The notes below the pieces were generated by a model. It had not been told where the DNA came from and ran no database searches. It saw only the letters and a program-made list of their open reading frames with translations. Positions 1 to 6,531 of a stretch of DNA of 23,689 nucleotides are shown here, piece by piece. A program made the position numbers and the translations under genes. Source of the stretch: SIG437 sp045648985 (GTDB taxonomy: Bacteria; Bacillota; Clostridia; UBA1381; UBA9506). Where the stretch lies: the NCBI GenBank assembly GCA_045648985.1, contig JAZROZ010000035.1, positions 1-23,689 of the forward strand, read 5' to 3'. The stretch's first letter is position 1; every line of letters starts with the position of its first letter.

Positions 1-280
1 CTGCAAATATACGTCAGTATTATTATGCTTAGCATAACAAGGTTCTCGGGTCCCCAACAGAAATCTGTGATTTCGTGTTGGGTGAGGTTCTTATTTTTGA
101 ATTTTCTTTGTCTTATATCAAAATTTTCTCTTTTTGAACTCCTTGACCTTATACTTAGGAAAATTTTAAATGATTTAATTGCGGAGGCTGAAGCTGGGCT
201 GACGCCCTGCAAAGCCGACAAATTTTAACCATTAAAATTTTACAAGTATAAGGCGTAATAAGTTCGACTCTCCGATGACT
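1..280. other. Gene-free upstream region with stem-loops
   Basis: I see no convincing gene here; the one open frame (25-228) lacks a ribosome site and its translation looks like chance sequence. The stretch holds a 6-bp palindrome (23-37), a hairpin at 53-82 (CCCAACA-GAAAT against ATTTC-g-TGTTGGG) and a long-range pairing between 147-172 and 230-253 described separately. No clear sigma-A promoter for the downstream operon could be picked out. Confidence 0.5.
147..253 (+). ncRNA. Long paired structure, possible RNA domain
   Basis: CCTTATACTT (147-156) pairs with AAGTATAAGG (244-253), and AAAATTTTAAATG (160-172) pairs with CATTAAAATTTT (230-241) with one bulged A. Inside, GGCT/AGCC and GGGC-tgac-GCCC form a nested hairpin. 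It may be an independent element or a 5' domain of the larger structure at 281-553. Strand is assumed from that neighbour. Biological role unknown. Confidence 0.4.
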
Positions 281-553
281 AACCGAAAGAGAGTGATCCG
301 AACCTGCCTAAAACGGTGAAATTTCGGTATCTTTCGGCTTGTCATCTTTGCAAGGCACGAGCCTTGCTGCATCTTCCGTACCAAAATCTACTCAAAATTT
401 CATACGTTTTAGGTCGTAGAATTTTTAGAGTGAGGATTTTTGGTTGCGGAAGGCAAAAACGCAGGTAATCCTGACGGATTGCCGAGTATTTTAACACATC
501 GAAAGCGAAAATCCGCCTCTAAAAATCGGAGTTTGGATTACTCTCTTTCGGTT
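281..553 (+). ncRNA. Candidate structured RNA / nrdR leader (three-way junction)
   Basis: A 19-bp closing stem joins 281-299 to 535-553 with a single G-U wobble. It encloses two arms. Arm P2 pairs 307-315 with 405-413 and 317-324 with 395-402, and carries a perfect 7-bp hairpin at 350-367 (loop ACGA). Arm P3 pairs 421-430 with 517-526 and 434-440 with 508-514, and carries an 8-bp hairpin at 464-483 (loop TGAC, one U-G wobble). CTTCCG (373-378) in P2 is complementary to CGGAAG (447-452) in P3, a possible pseudoknot. Both wobble pairs are valid only in a + strand transcript. The last stem base lies one base before the nrdR ribosome site. It matches no RNA family I recognise; a MITE-like inverted-repeat element is the main alternative. 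Confidence 0.5.
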
Positions 554-568
554 TAAGGAGGAAATCAT

Positions 569-1021
569 ATGAAATGTCCATATTGCGAGCACGAAGAAAG
601 TAAAGTTATTGATTCAAGACCTACAGACGAGGGCGAGGCTATAAGAAGAAGACGTGAATGCTTAGACTGCGGTAAAAGATTTACTACTTATGAAAAAATA
701 GAAAACATACAGCTTATGGTAATAAAAAAGGATGGTAAGAGAGAGCAGTTTGACAGACAGAAGCTGCTTAGCGGTATTCAGCGCTCATGCGAAAAAAGAC
801 CTGTTCCTGTGAGTGCTATGGAGCATATCGTGAACGAGATTGAAAATGCTGCGCAAAACCTATTGGAGCGGGAAGTGAAAACAGAGCAGCTTGGAGAAAT
901 GGTTATGGAAAAATTAAAGAACCTTGACGAAGTTGCATACGTTCGTTTTGCATCTGTTTACAGACAATTTACAGACGTTAACACATTCATTGACGAAGTA
1001 AATAAGCTCTTAAAGAGGTAA
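569..1021 (+). CDS. nrdR: Transcriptional repressor NrdR
   Basis: NrdR represses ribonucleotide reductase operons in response to the ATP/dATP balance. The 150-residue protein has the normal family length. An N-terminal zinc ribbon is visible with C3-x2-C6 and C31-x2-C34, separated by the Arg-rich stretch RRRRE (26-30), followed by an ATP-cone domain at about residues 49-139 that includes VIKKDGKREQFDR. The start follows a strong AAGGAGG at 555-561. It is the first gene of a + strand set with ung only 4 bp downstream. No ribonucleotide reductase gene lies in the window, so its targets are elsewhere. What is odd is the long structured region immediately upstream. Identification is secure from the zinc ribbon plus ATP-cone order. 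Confidence 0.96.
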   Translation: MKCPYCEHEESKVIDSRPTDEGEAIRRRRECLDCGKRFTTYEKIENIQLMVIKKDGKREQFDRQKLLSGIQRSCEKRPVPVSAMEHIVNEIENAAQNLLEREVKTEQLGEMVMEKLKNLDEVAYVRFASVYRQFTDVNTFIDEVNKLLKR

Positions 1022-1025
1022 ATAT

Positions 1026-1691
1026 ATGATAAGTTTGCAAAATGGTTGGGACGAGCTTTTAAGTGAAGAATTTAAGAAGGATTATTTTAAAGAGCTTCTT
1101 TCTGTACTCAAAGAAGAATACGAACAAAACACCATATATCCTGCTAAAGAAAACGTATTTAATGCCTTTCGTTATACAGATTATAAAGACGTGAAAGTGC
1201 TTCTGTTAGGTCAAGATCCATATCACGGTGAGGGTCAGGCACACGGACTTGCGTTTAGTGTACAGGACGGCACGCCCAAGCCCCCGTCGCTTTTAAATAT
1301 GTTTAAAGAATTAAAATCGGACTTAGGGCACGATATTCCCGATAGCGGCAATCTCACTCCCTGGGCAAAACAAGGTGTTATGCTTTTAAACACGGTTTTA
1401 ACTGTACGCGAAGGGCAGCCTAATTCGCATAAAACTCTGGGTTGGACAACCTTTACAGATAAGGTTATTTCACTTCTTAACAGAAGGGAAGACCCTGTCA
1501 TTTTTCTTTTGTGGGGAGCTAATGCAAAAGAAAAGCTTAGCTTAATAACAAATCCAAACCATTATGTGCTCAGCGCCCATCATCCAAGTCCCTTATCTGC
1601 ATCAAGGGGATTTTTTGGCTCGCGACACTACAGCAAAGTGAATACAATTTTAGAAAGAATAGGAAAAGAACCTATCGACTGGCATATTTAG
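1026..1691 (+). CDS. ung: Uracil-DNA glycosylase, family 1
   Basis: Removes uracil from DNA as the first step of base excision repair. The 221-residue length is typical for family 1. Residues 62-67 are GQDPYH, with D64 as the water-activating aspartate, followed by GEGQAHGLAFS, the uracil pocket segment. The LLNTVLTV strand and the C-terminal HPSPLSASRGFFG loop with H186, the second catalytic residue, are all present. The ATG lies 4 bp after the nrdR stop, and the AAAGAGG at the end of nrdR serves as its ribosome site, so the two genes are likely translationally coupled. Pairing a nucleotide-pool regulator with uracil repair is plausible, but coregulation here is inferred only from spacing. 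Confidence 0.97.
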   Translation: MISLQNGWDELLSEEFKKDYFKELLSVLKEEYEQNTIYPAKENVFNAFRYTDYKDVKVLLLGQDPYHGEGQAHGLAFSVQDGTPKPPSLLNMFKELKSDLGHDIPDSGNLTPWAKQGVMLLNTVLTVREGQPNSHKTLGWTTFTDKVISLLNRREDPVIFLLWGANAKEKLSLITNPNHYVLSAHHPSPLSASRGFFGSRHYSKVNTILERIGKEPIDWHI

Positions 1692-1715
1692 ATAAAAATT
1701 ATTGTGAGGAACAAT

Positions 1716-2564
1716 ATGGACTATATAATATTTGATCTGGAATGGAACAGATTATCAAAAAAAGTAAAGCTTAAATGTCCTGATGAGATAATACAGATTG
1801 GTGCTGTTAAATATGACTCTGACCTTAATTATGTGGGTAGCTTTAACAGTTTGATAAAACCTATGCTCTACAGTAAGCTTGAGCCTATGGTGCAGGAAAT
1901 AACAGGTATCACTATGGATATGCTCACAAAAGACGGTGTTCCGTTTGCAAAGGCATTTAAAAATTTTCGGGAATTTATGGGAAATGATTTTGTGCTTATG
2001 TCGTGGGGAGTTCAGGATGCACAGATTTTGCGTGATAACTGCATTTACTATAACAGAGATATTAATCTAAAGTGGCTCAAAAATTTCGCAGACCTTCAGA
2101 ATTTCGTATCAGGTGATGAGAGAATAGAAAGTGAGCAAAATCAGCCTGGACTTAAAAATTCAGTTGTAAGTTTAGGAATAAAATATGATGAAAGGACTCT
2201 TCACAATGCTTTGGTTGATGCGACACTTTCAGGTGAGGTTTTTGTAAAAACCTTTGACAAAAACCGATTTGAAAAATATATTTTTGATGCAAGAAAAATC
2301 AAGGCTCATTATAATAAACTTCATATTACCGATTTAAAAAGCATCACAGTAAACAAAAGAGAGTTTTTGGTCAGATGCCCCAGGTGCGGCAGGTTTGCGA
2401 CCAAGACATCAGGCTGGTACAAACAAAGGAAAGGCTTTTTTGCTGTTCACAAGTGTAAGGCGTGTAAAAAAGAACTGCTTTCTACGATGGAAGTATTACT
2501 CCTTTCAGATGATAGTATAGAATATAGAAAAAGAACTAACATAATAGAAAAAACAGAAATATAA
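1716..2564 (+). CDS. DEDDh 3'-5' exonuclease with C-terminal zinc ribbon
   Basis: Member of the DnaQ/RNase T-like exonuclease superfamily. The N-terminus IIFDLEWNR carries the first DxE pair, SWGVQDAQIL carries the second-motif Asp, and LHNALVDA supplies the third-motif His and Asp, so it is of the DEDDh type. The last ~80 residues contain CPRC and CKAC pairs about 28 residues apart, a probable zinc ribbon for nucleic-acid contact that goes beyond the basic exonuclease domain. A GTG at 1704 gives four extra residues, but GTGAGGA (1704-1710) is itself the ribosome site for the ATG at 1716, giving 282 residues. It follows ung by 24 bp. A function in DNA repair or RNA turnover is possible; the substrate is not evident. 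Confidence 0.85.
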   Translation: MDYIIFDLEWNRLSKKVKLKCPDEIIQIGAVKYDSDLNYVGSFNSLIKPMLYSKLEPMVQEITGITMDMLTKDGVPFAKAFKNFREFMGNDFVLMSWGVQDAQILRDNCIYYNRDINLKWLKNFADLQNFVSGDERIESEQNQPGLKNSVVSLGIKYDERTLHNALVDATLSGEVFVKTFDKNRFEKYIFDARKIKAHYNKLHITDLKSITVNKREFLVRCPRCGRFATKTSGWYKQRKGFFAVHKCKACKKELLSTMEVLLLSDDSIEYRKRTNIIEKTEI

Positions 2565-2580
2565 AAAGGCGGTATCAAAA

Positions 2581-3849
2581 ATGCAAAGATTTACAGAATA
2601 TCTTGATAAAAAAACAAAGGAAGAAAGATTAGAAGCACTTTCTGATATGATTTTAAAAGGAGTTTTGGGCGAAAGAAAGGTAACAGAAGAAGTAAACAAT
2701 CACATACATACAAAATATTCGTTTTCGCCATACACACCAACTATGGCAGTTGTAATGGCATATAGTGCAGGGTTATCTACGGCAGGTATTATGGACCATG
2801 ACTCAATCAGCGGTGCTGAGGAGTTTATAAAAGCAGGCGAGCTTATCGGAATGAGCACTACTATCGGTATTGAATGTCGTGCTGATGTTTCAAAAACTGC
2901 TCTTGCCGGCAGAAGAATCAATAACCCTGACCAGAAATCTGTAATATATATGGCTCTTCACGGAGTTCCGCACACACAGATTTCAAAGGTAACAGAATTC
3001 TTTAAGCCATACACAGAAAAGAGAAATGAAAGAAACAGAAAAATGATAGAAAACATCAACGAGCTTTTAGCACCGTATGATATTTCTATTGATTTTGAGC
3101 TTGACGTTGTTCCGCTTTCTGAGTATCAAAACGGCGGCAGTATCACAGAAAGACATCTTCTTTATGCAGTAGCAGGAAAAATTATTGATAGATTCGGAAA
3201 AGGCAAAAACACAGTAGATTTCTTTAAAAATGATATGAGAATATCACTTTCTCAAAAGCTTGAGGAATTTTTAAGCGATGAGGAAAACATCCACTATGCC
3301 TACGACGTTTTAGGTCTTTTAAAGAGTGATTTAATCAGCAGAATTTATGTTGATGCGACTGATGAATGTCCTGACGTTTGTGATGTTATTGCTTTTGCAA
3401 AAGAGATTGGAGCAATCGCAGCTTATGCATATTTAGGTGATGTGGGAAACAGCGTAACGGGTGACAAAAAAGCGCAGAAGTTTGAAGATGACTATATTGA
3501 CCTTTTGTTTGATACGATAAACGAGCTTGGCTTTGATGCAGTTACTTATATGCCGTCAAGAAATTCAAAAGAGCAGCTTGCTAAAATTATGGAGCTTTGC
3601 GATAAATACAATATGTTCCAGATAAGCGGCGAGGATATAAACTCATCAAGACAGGCGTTTATATGTGAAAAATTAAGAGAGCCTGAATTTAAGCATTTGA
3701 TTGACTCAACCTGGGCATTAATCGGTCACGAAAAAATGGCAACAGAAAATTTAGATAGCGGTATGTTTGCTAAAAATACTAAAGAAAAATACCCTGCTAT
3801 TAAAGACAGAGTTGCATATTTTAAGAAAATAGGAATGGAAAGAAAATAG
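2581..3849 (+). CDS. PHP-domain metal-dependent hydrolase
   Basis: 422-residue protein with PHP (polymerase and histidinol phosphatase) motifs. HIHTKYSFSP (41-50) provides the H-x-H pair, MDHDSISGAEEF (71-82) the Asp-His-Asp cluster, and IGIECRAD (95-102) the metal-binding Glu. PHP proteins cleave phosphoesters in substrates such as histidinol phosphate, nucleoside 3',5'-bisphosphates or DNA ends. This one is longer than simple PHP phosphatases, with a helical middle and a C-terminal half containing TYMPSRNSKEQLAKIMEL and a later SGEDINSSRQAF metal-site-like segment. It starts 16 bp after the exonuclease with a modest AAAGGCGG site and is the last gene before a terminator. Actual substrate unknown; the DNA-maintenance neighbourhood is only suggestive. 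Confidence 0.8.
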   Translation: MQRFTEYLDKKTKEERLEALSDMILKGVLGERKVTEEVNNHIHTKYSFSPYTPTMAVVMAYSAGLSTAGIMDHDSISGAEEFIKAGELIGMSTTIGIECRADVSKTALAGRRINNPDQKSVIYMALHGVPHTQISKVTEFFKPYTEKRNERNRKMIENINELLAPYDISIDFELDVVPLSEYQNGGSITERHLLYAVAGKIIDRFGKGKNTVDFFKNDMRISLSQKLEEFLSDEENIHYAYDVLGLLKSDLISRIYVDATDECPDVCDVIAFAKEIGAIAAYAYLGDVGNSVTGDKKAQKFEDDYIDLLFDTINELGFDAVTYMPSRNSKEQLAKIMELCDKYNMFQISGEDINSSRQAFICEKLREPEFKHLIDSTWALIGHEKMATENLDSGMFAKNTKEKYPAIKDRVAYFKKIGMERK

Positions 3850-3864
3850 CCTACATTAAAAGTA

Positions 3865-3909
3865 ACCTCAAATATATTATTTTCGTATAATGTATTTGAG
3901 GTGTTTTTA
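3865..3909 (+). terminator. Terminator after nrdR-ung-exonuclease-PHP operon
   Basis: ACCTCAAATA (3865-3874) pairs with TATTTGAGGT (3893-3902), extended inward by ATTAT/ATAAT, and is followed by GTTTTT. It lies 15 bp after the PHP stop codon. Confidence 0.85.
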
Positions 3910-3913
3910 ACGT

Positions 3914-4091
3914 GAAAATTCCTCTCCCGTTAATGCCTCCGGCGGATTGAAAAGCCCGTGCGAAATTTTCTTGGCTAAAGCCAAGAAACGCCTATATGCG
4001 TAAAAATCTCTTATCATTCCTTGCCACACGGATAAGAGAACTGTAATTACTATTTGTGCCGACGTGTGGCGGCGGAATGGAGATTTTTATG
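3914..4091 (+). promoter_or_regulatory. Structured leader with alternative foldings over a ribosome site
   Basis: Two exclusive foldings can be drawn. In the OFF form, 4001-4010 pairs with 4080-4089, covering GAG of the ribosome site and the A of the start codon; the stem continues with 4016-4020/4074-4078 and 4024-4030/4063-4069. In the alternative form, TCTCTTATC (4007-4015) pairs perfectly with GATAAGAGA (4031-4039), which removes the OFF strand and frees the ribosome site. Upstream there is GAAAATT/AATTTTC (3914-3920/3964-3970), a CTTGGC-taaa-GCCAAG hairpin (3970-3985) and ACGC/GCGT (3988-4001), which could form a sensing domain. It fits none of the riboswitch families I know. No promoter was identified for it. 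Confidence 0.5.
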
Positions 4092-4265
4092 AAAAGTGGA
4101 TGTAGTTGTGATATTTTGAAAATTATTAACAAATTAGAGAATGAAATCAAATGTATTTTAAAGCTTAAATGTAATGATAAGCCTGATTGTAATAAAAGGA
4201 AAACGAGAAAATGTGAAAATGAATGTGAAGAAAATAATAGTCGTTCATGCAAATGCGACTGCTAG
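4089..4265 (+). CDS. Small Cys-rich protein, unknown function
   Basis: A 58-residue protein starting MKSGCSCDILKIINKLENEI and ending SRSCKCDC. It has ten cysteines in pairs or short spacings (CSC, CKCDC and single Cys in KCND, DCNK, KCEN, ECEE), many Lys and Glu, no signal peptide and no membrane segment. The ATG at 4089 is chosen because GGAG (4079-4082) sits 6 bp upstream; in-frame ATG 4077 and GTG 4056 have no such site. Cys density suggests metal binding or a cross-linked structural (for example spore-coat-associated) role, but neither is demonstrated. It is flanked by its own leader and terminator, so it seems to be a monocistronic unit. I do not recognise the family. Confidence 0.6.
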   Translation: MKSGCSCDILKIINKLENEIKCILKLKCNDKPDCNKRKTRKCENECEENNSRSCKCDC

Positions 4266-4296
4266 TCATGTTCTCTTTGGGTTAGGGCAAAATACC

Positions 4297-4338
4297 AAAA
4301 TATGCTGTAATTACCTGATATTACAGCATATTTTTTTT
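4297..4338 (+). terminator. Terminator after small Cys-rich gene
   Basis: AATATGCTGTAAT pairs with ATTACAGCATATT across an 8-base loop (tacctgat) and is followed by a run of T. It separates the small gene from the DeoR operon promoter about 40 bp downstream. Confidence 0.9.
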
Positions 4339-4374
4339 GTATAATATTTCAAAAGAGAAAATGGAATATATCTA

Positions 4375-4418
4375 TTGACATATAACATAAAATGTTATAT
4401 AATAACATCAAGATGTTA
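4375..4418 (+). promoter_or_regulatory. Sigma-A promoter with two operator palindromes (DeoR operon)
   Basis: TTGACA (4375-4380), a 17-bp spacer and TATAAT (4398-4403) form a consensus promoter. The spacer is filled by a palindrome with 9-bp arms, ATATAACAT-aaa-ATGTTATAT (4380-4400). A second palindrome, TAACATC-aa-GATGTTA (4403-4418), covers the -10 edge and start site. Both share the half-site TAACAT, and their centres are about 20.5 bp apart, two helical turns. This is the layout expected of repression, presumably by the DeoR protein encoded next. Confidence 0.85.
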
Positions 4419-4444
4419 ATTTTTAACTAAAGGGGGATGACAAA

Positions 4445-5215
4445 GTGCCGGAATCAAGACGTAATTTAATATATGAATTAATTGAAAAAAAGGGTGAAGT
4501 GACAATTTCTGAGCTTGTGAAAATGTTTCCGGATGTGTCATCGATGACCATAAGACGTGATTTAGATGTCTTGGAGAACGAAAATAAAATCGTAAAAATC
4601 AAGGGCGGTGCTAAATCAATAAGTCACCTTTCTAAAAGCTTAATAAAGAGTAACGTTGAAGACGACTACGCGCGAAGAGAAATGTTAAACCCGATAGCTA
4701 AATCTGAAATTGCAAAAAAGGCAGCGCCGCTCGCTGAAGAGGGAAGAAGTATTTTTATAGACGCGGGCTCAACTATGATGAGCTTAGCATCAAATCTTTT
4801 GGATGGAAGATTTTATGTAATTACATCAGGTGTCAATGTTGCTTTGGAAATGGCACTAAATAAGCACGCTAAGGTCAATCTTTTAGGCGGTCAGTTAAAC
4901 AGAGGCAATTTCTGTGTCTCAGGCGCAGGTGCCTTAGAGCAGATTAAAGGAATGAATATTGATATCGCATTTATGGGCGCAAGCGGCTTTAGTGCAGACG
5001 GTGGCTTTACAAACGGAGATTTTAATGAATGTGAGCTTAAAAAGGCAGTAATTAAAAAAGCGAAGAAAACAATCATATTGATGGATTCTGAAAAGCTTGG
5101 CAAGAGTATGCCATATACTTTCTGTAATCTTGAGGATATTGATGTTTTAGTTATAGATAAGCCCAGTGAAAAGCTTTTAAGCCTGGCAAAAGATGCCGGT
5201 GTAGATATAATGTAA
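4445..5215 (+). CDS. DeoR-family transcriptional regulator
   Basis: 256 residues. The N-terminal winged helix (about 1-57) contains the DeoR signature around MTIRRDLDVLENENKIVKIKGGA. The C-terminal sugar-phosphate-sensing domain has the typical DAGSTMMSLASNL, VITSGVNVALEMA, LLGGQ and DSEKLGKS segments. DeoR proteins usually sense a phosphorylated sugar intermediate and repress the adjacent catabolic operon; GutR/SrlR of glucitol operons belong here. The start is GTG 4445 behind AAAGGGGGA; the ATG at 4437 is out of frame. It is the first gene of the operon, 51 bp before the dehydrogenase, and its promoter carries two palindromes, so autoregulation is likely. The ligand is unknown, though the flanking dehydrogenases point to a hexitol or ketose phosphate. 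Confidence 0.92.
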   Translation: MPESRRNLIYELIEKKGEVTISELVKMFPDVSSMTIRRDLDVLENENKIVKIKGGAKSISHLSKSLIKSNVEDDYARREMLNPIAKSEIAKKAAPLAEEGRSIFIDAGSTMMSLASNLLDGRFYVITSGVNVALEMALNKHAKVNLLGGQLNRGNFCVSGAGALEQIKGMNIDIAFMGASGFSADGGFTNGDFNECELKKAVIKKAKKTIILMDSEKLGKSMPYTFCNLEDIDVLVIDKPSEKLLSLAKDAGVDIM

Positions 5216-5266
5216 AAATATTTTAATTAAATACCTGCTATATGGCAGGAGAACGGAGAGACGAAA

Positions 5267-6514
5267 ATGAAAACTAAAGCAGTAAGACTTTACGGTAAAA
5301 ACGATTTAAGATTAGAGGAATTTGAACTTCCCGCAATTAAGGATGATGAAATTTTAGCACACATCATATCAGACAGTATTTGTATGTCATCATATAAAGC
5401 TGCAATACAGGGTTCAGACCACAAACGTGTTCCAAACGATATAGACGAAAACCCAATTATCATCGGACACGAATTCTGCGGTGAAATTGTAGAAGTTGGT
5501 GCTAAATGGCAGGATAAATTCAAAGCTGGTCAGAAATTTGCTATTCAGCCTGCAATCAACTATAAAGGAAGCCTCGATGCTCCCGGATATTCATATAAAT
5601 TCGTTGGCGGTTCTGCAACATATGTTATCATCCCTCACGAATTTATGGAAGAGGGTTGTCTGCTTCCTTATGAGGGCGATGCATTCTTCTACGGCTCCCT
5701 TGCTGAGCCTATGAGCTGTATCGTTGGCGGATATCACGCATCATACCACACTACAGCAGGCTCATACGTTCACGATATGGGTATCGTAGAGGGCGGAAAC
5801 GCAGCAATCTTAGCGGGTGTTGGTCCAATGGGACTTGGTGCTATTGACTATGCTATCCACTGCGACAGAAAACCGAAAAAACTCGTTGTAACAGATATTG
5901 ACTCAGCTCGCTTAGAGCGTGCTGCATCAATTCTTACAGTAGAAGATGCTAAAGCAAACGGCGTTGAGCTTATATATTTAAACACAGGCGAAATTGAAGA
6001 CCCTGTTAAATATATGATGGATTTAACAGAAGGAAAAGGCTATGACGACGTATTCGTATTTGCTCCTGTTAAACCTGTTGTTGAAATGGGCGATAAGATT
6101 TTAGGAAAAGACGGCTGCTTAAACTTCTTTGCAGGCCCGACAAATCCTGCTTTTTCTGCTGAATTCAACTTCTATAACGTACACTATGCTTCAACTCATA
6201 TCGTTGGAACATCAGGTGGCAACACAGATGATATGATTGAATCAATCAAAATGATGGAAAAAGGCTTAATTGACCCGTCCGCAATGGTTACACACATTGG
6301 CGGTATTGATGCAATCGTTGATACAACTTTAAATCTCCCGAAAATTCCGGGCGGCAAGAAGCTTATATATGTAAATATCGATATGCCGCTTACAGCTATC
6401 GCTGACTTTGATAAATCAGATGACCCTGTTATTCGTGAGCTTGCATCAATCGTAGCTAAGAACAACGGCTTGTGGTGTGCAGAAGCAGAAAAATATTTAC
6501 TTGCAAATAAATAA
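5267..6514 (+). CDS. Zinc-type MDR dehydrogenase, like L-sorbose-1-phosphate reductase
   Basis: 415 residues of the medium-chain dehydrogenase/reductase superfamily. The GroES-like part has C39 (DSICMSSYK), H68-E69 (GHEFCGEIVEVG) and E147 (LAEPMSCI) as candidate catalytic zinc ligands. The four-Cys structural zinc lobe of classical alcohol dehydrogenases is absent, replaced by a Gly/Tyr-rich segment (about 98-114). The nucleotide fold starts at LAGVGPMGLGAIDYA. From memory, this long subfamily is annotated as L-sorbose-1-phosphate reductase (SorE-like), which interconverts ketose and hexitol phosphates. Position between a DeoR regulator and an SrlD-like SDR supports a polyol/ketose (phosphate) substrate. 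A small hairpin CCTGC/GCAGG (5234-5249) precedes its ribosome site. Exact substrate not provable here. Confidence 0.8.
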   Translation: MKTKAVRLYGKNDLRLEEFELPAIKDDEILAHIISDSICMSSYKAAIQGSDHKRVPNDIDENPIIIGHEFCGEIVEVGAKWQDKFKAGQKFAIQPAINYKGSLDAPGYSYKFVGGSATYVIIPHEFMEEGCLLPYEGDAFFYGSLAEPMSCIVGGYHASYHTTAGSYVHDMGIVEGGNAAILAGVGPMGLGAIDYAIHCDRKPKKLVVTDIDSARLERAASILTVEDAKANGVELIYLNTGEIEDPVKYMMDLTEGKGYDDVFVFAPVKPVVEMGDKILGKDGCLNFFAGPTNPAFSAEFNFYNVHYASTHIVGTSGGNTDDMIESIKMMEKGLIDPSAMVTHIGGIDAIVDTTLNLPKIPGGKKLIYVNIDMPLTAIADFDKSDDPVIRELASIVAKNNGLWCAEAEKYLLANK

Positions 6515-6531
6515 TAAGAGAGAGGTACGTT

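Noticed and set aside
25..228. 67-residue open frame near the window start
   Set aside because: No ribosome site, odd composition, and it overlaps the paired structure at 147-253.
255..285. TTCGACTC resembling a tRNA T-loop
   Set aside because: The flanking bases cannot form the 5-bp T stem and no acceptor, D or anticodon arm could be placed upstream.
281..553. Known RNAs (RNase P, SRP RNA, tmRNA, cobalamin riboswitch) as explanation of the folded region
   Set aside because: None of their conserved sequence blocks that I know is present.
3992..4252. 86-residue frame on the - strand opposite the small Cys-rich gene
   Set aside because: It has no ribosome site and ends inside the leader structure; the + strand gene has leader, ribosome site and terminator.
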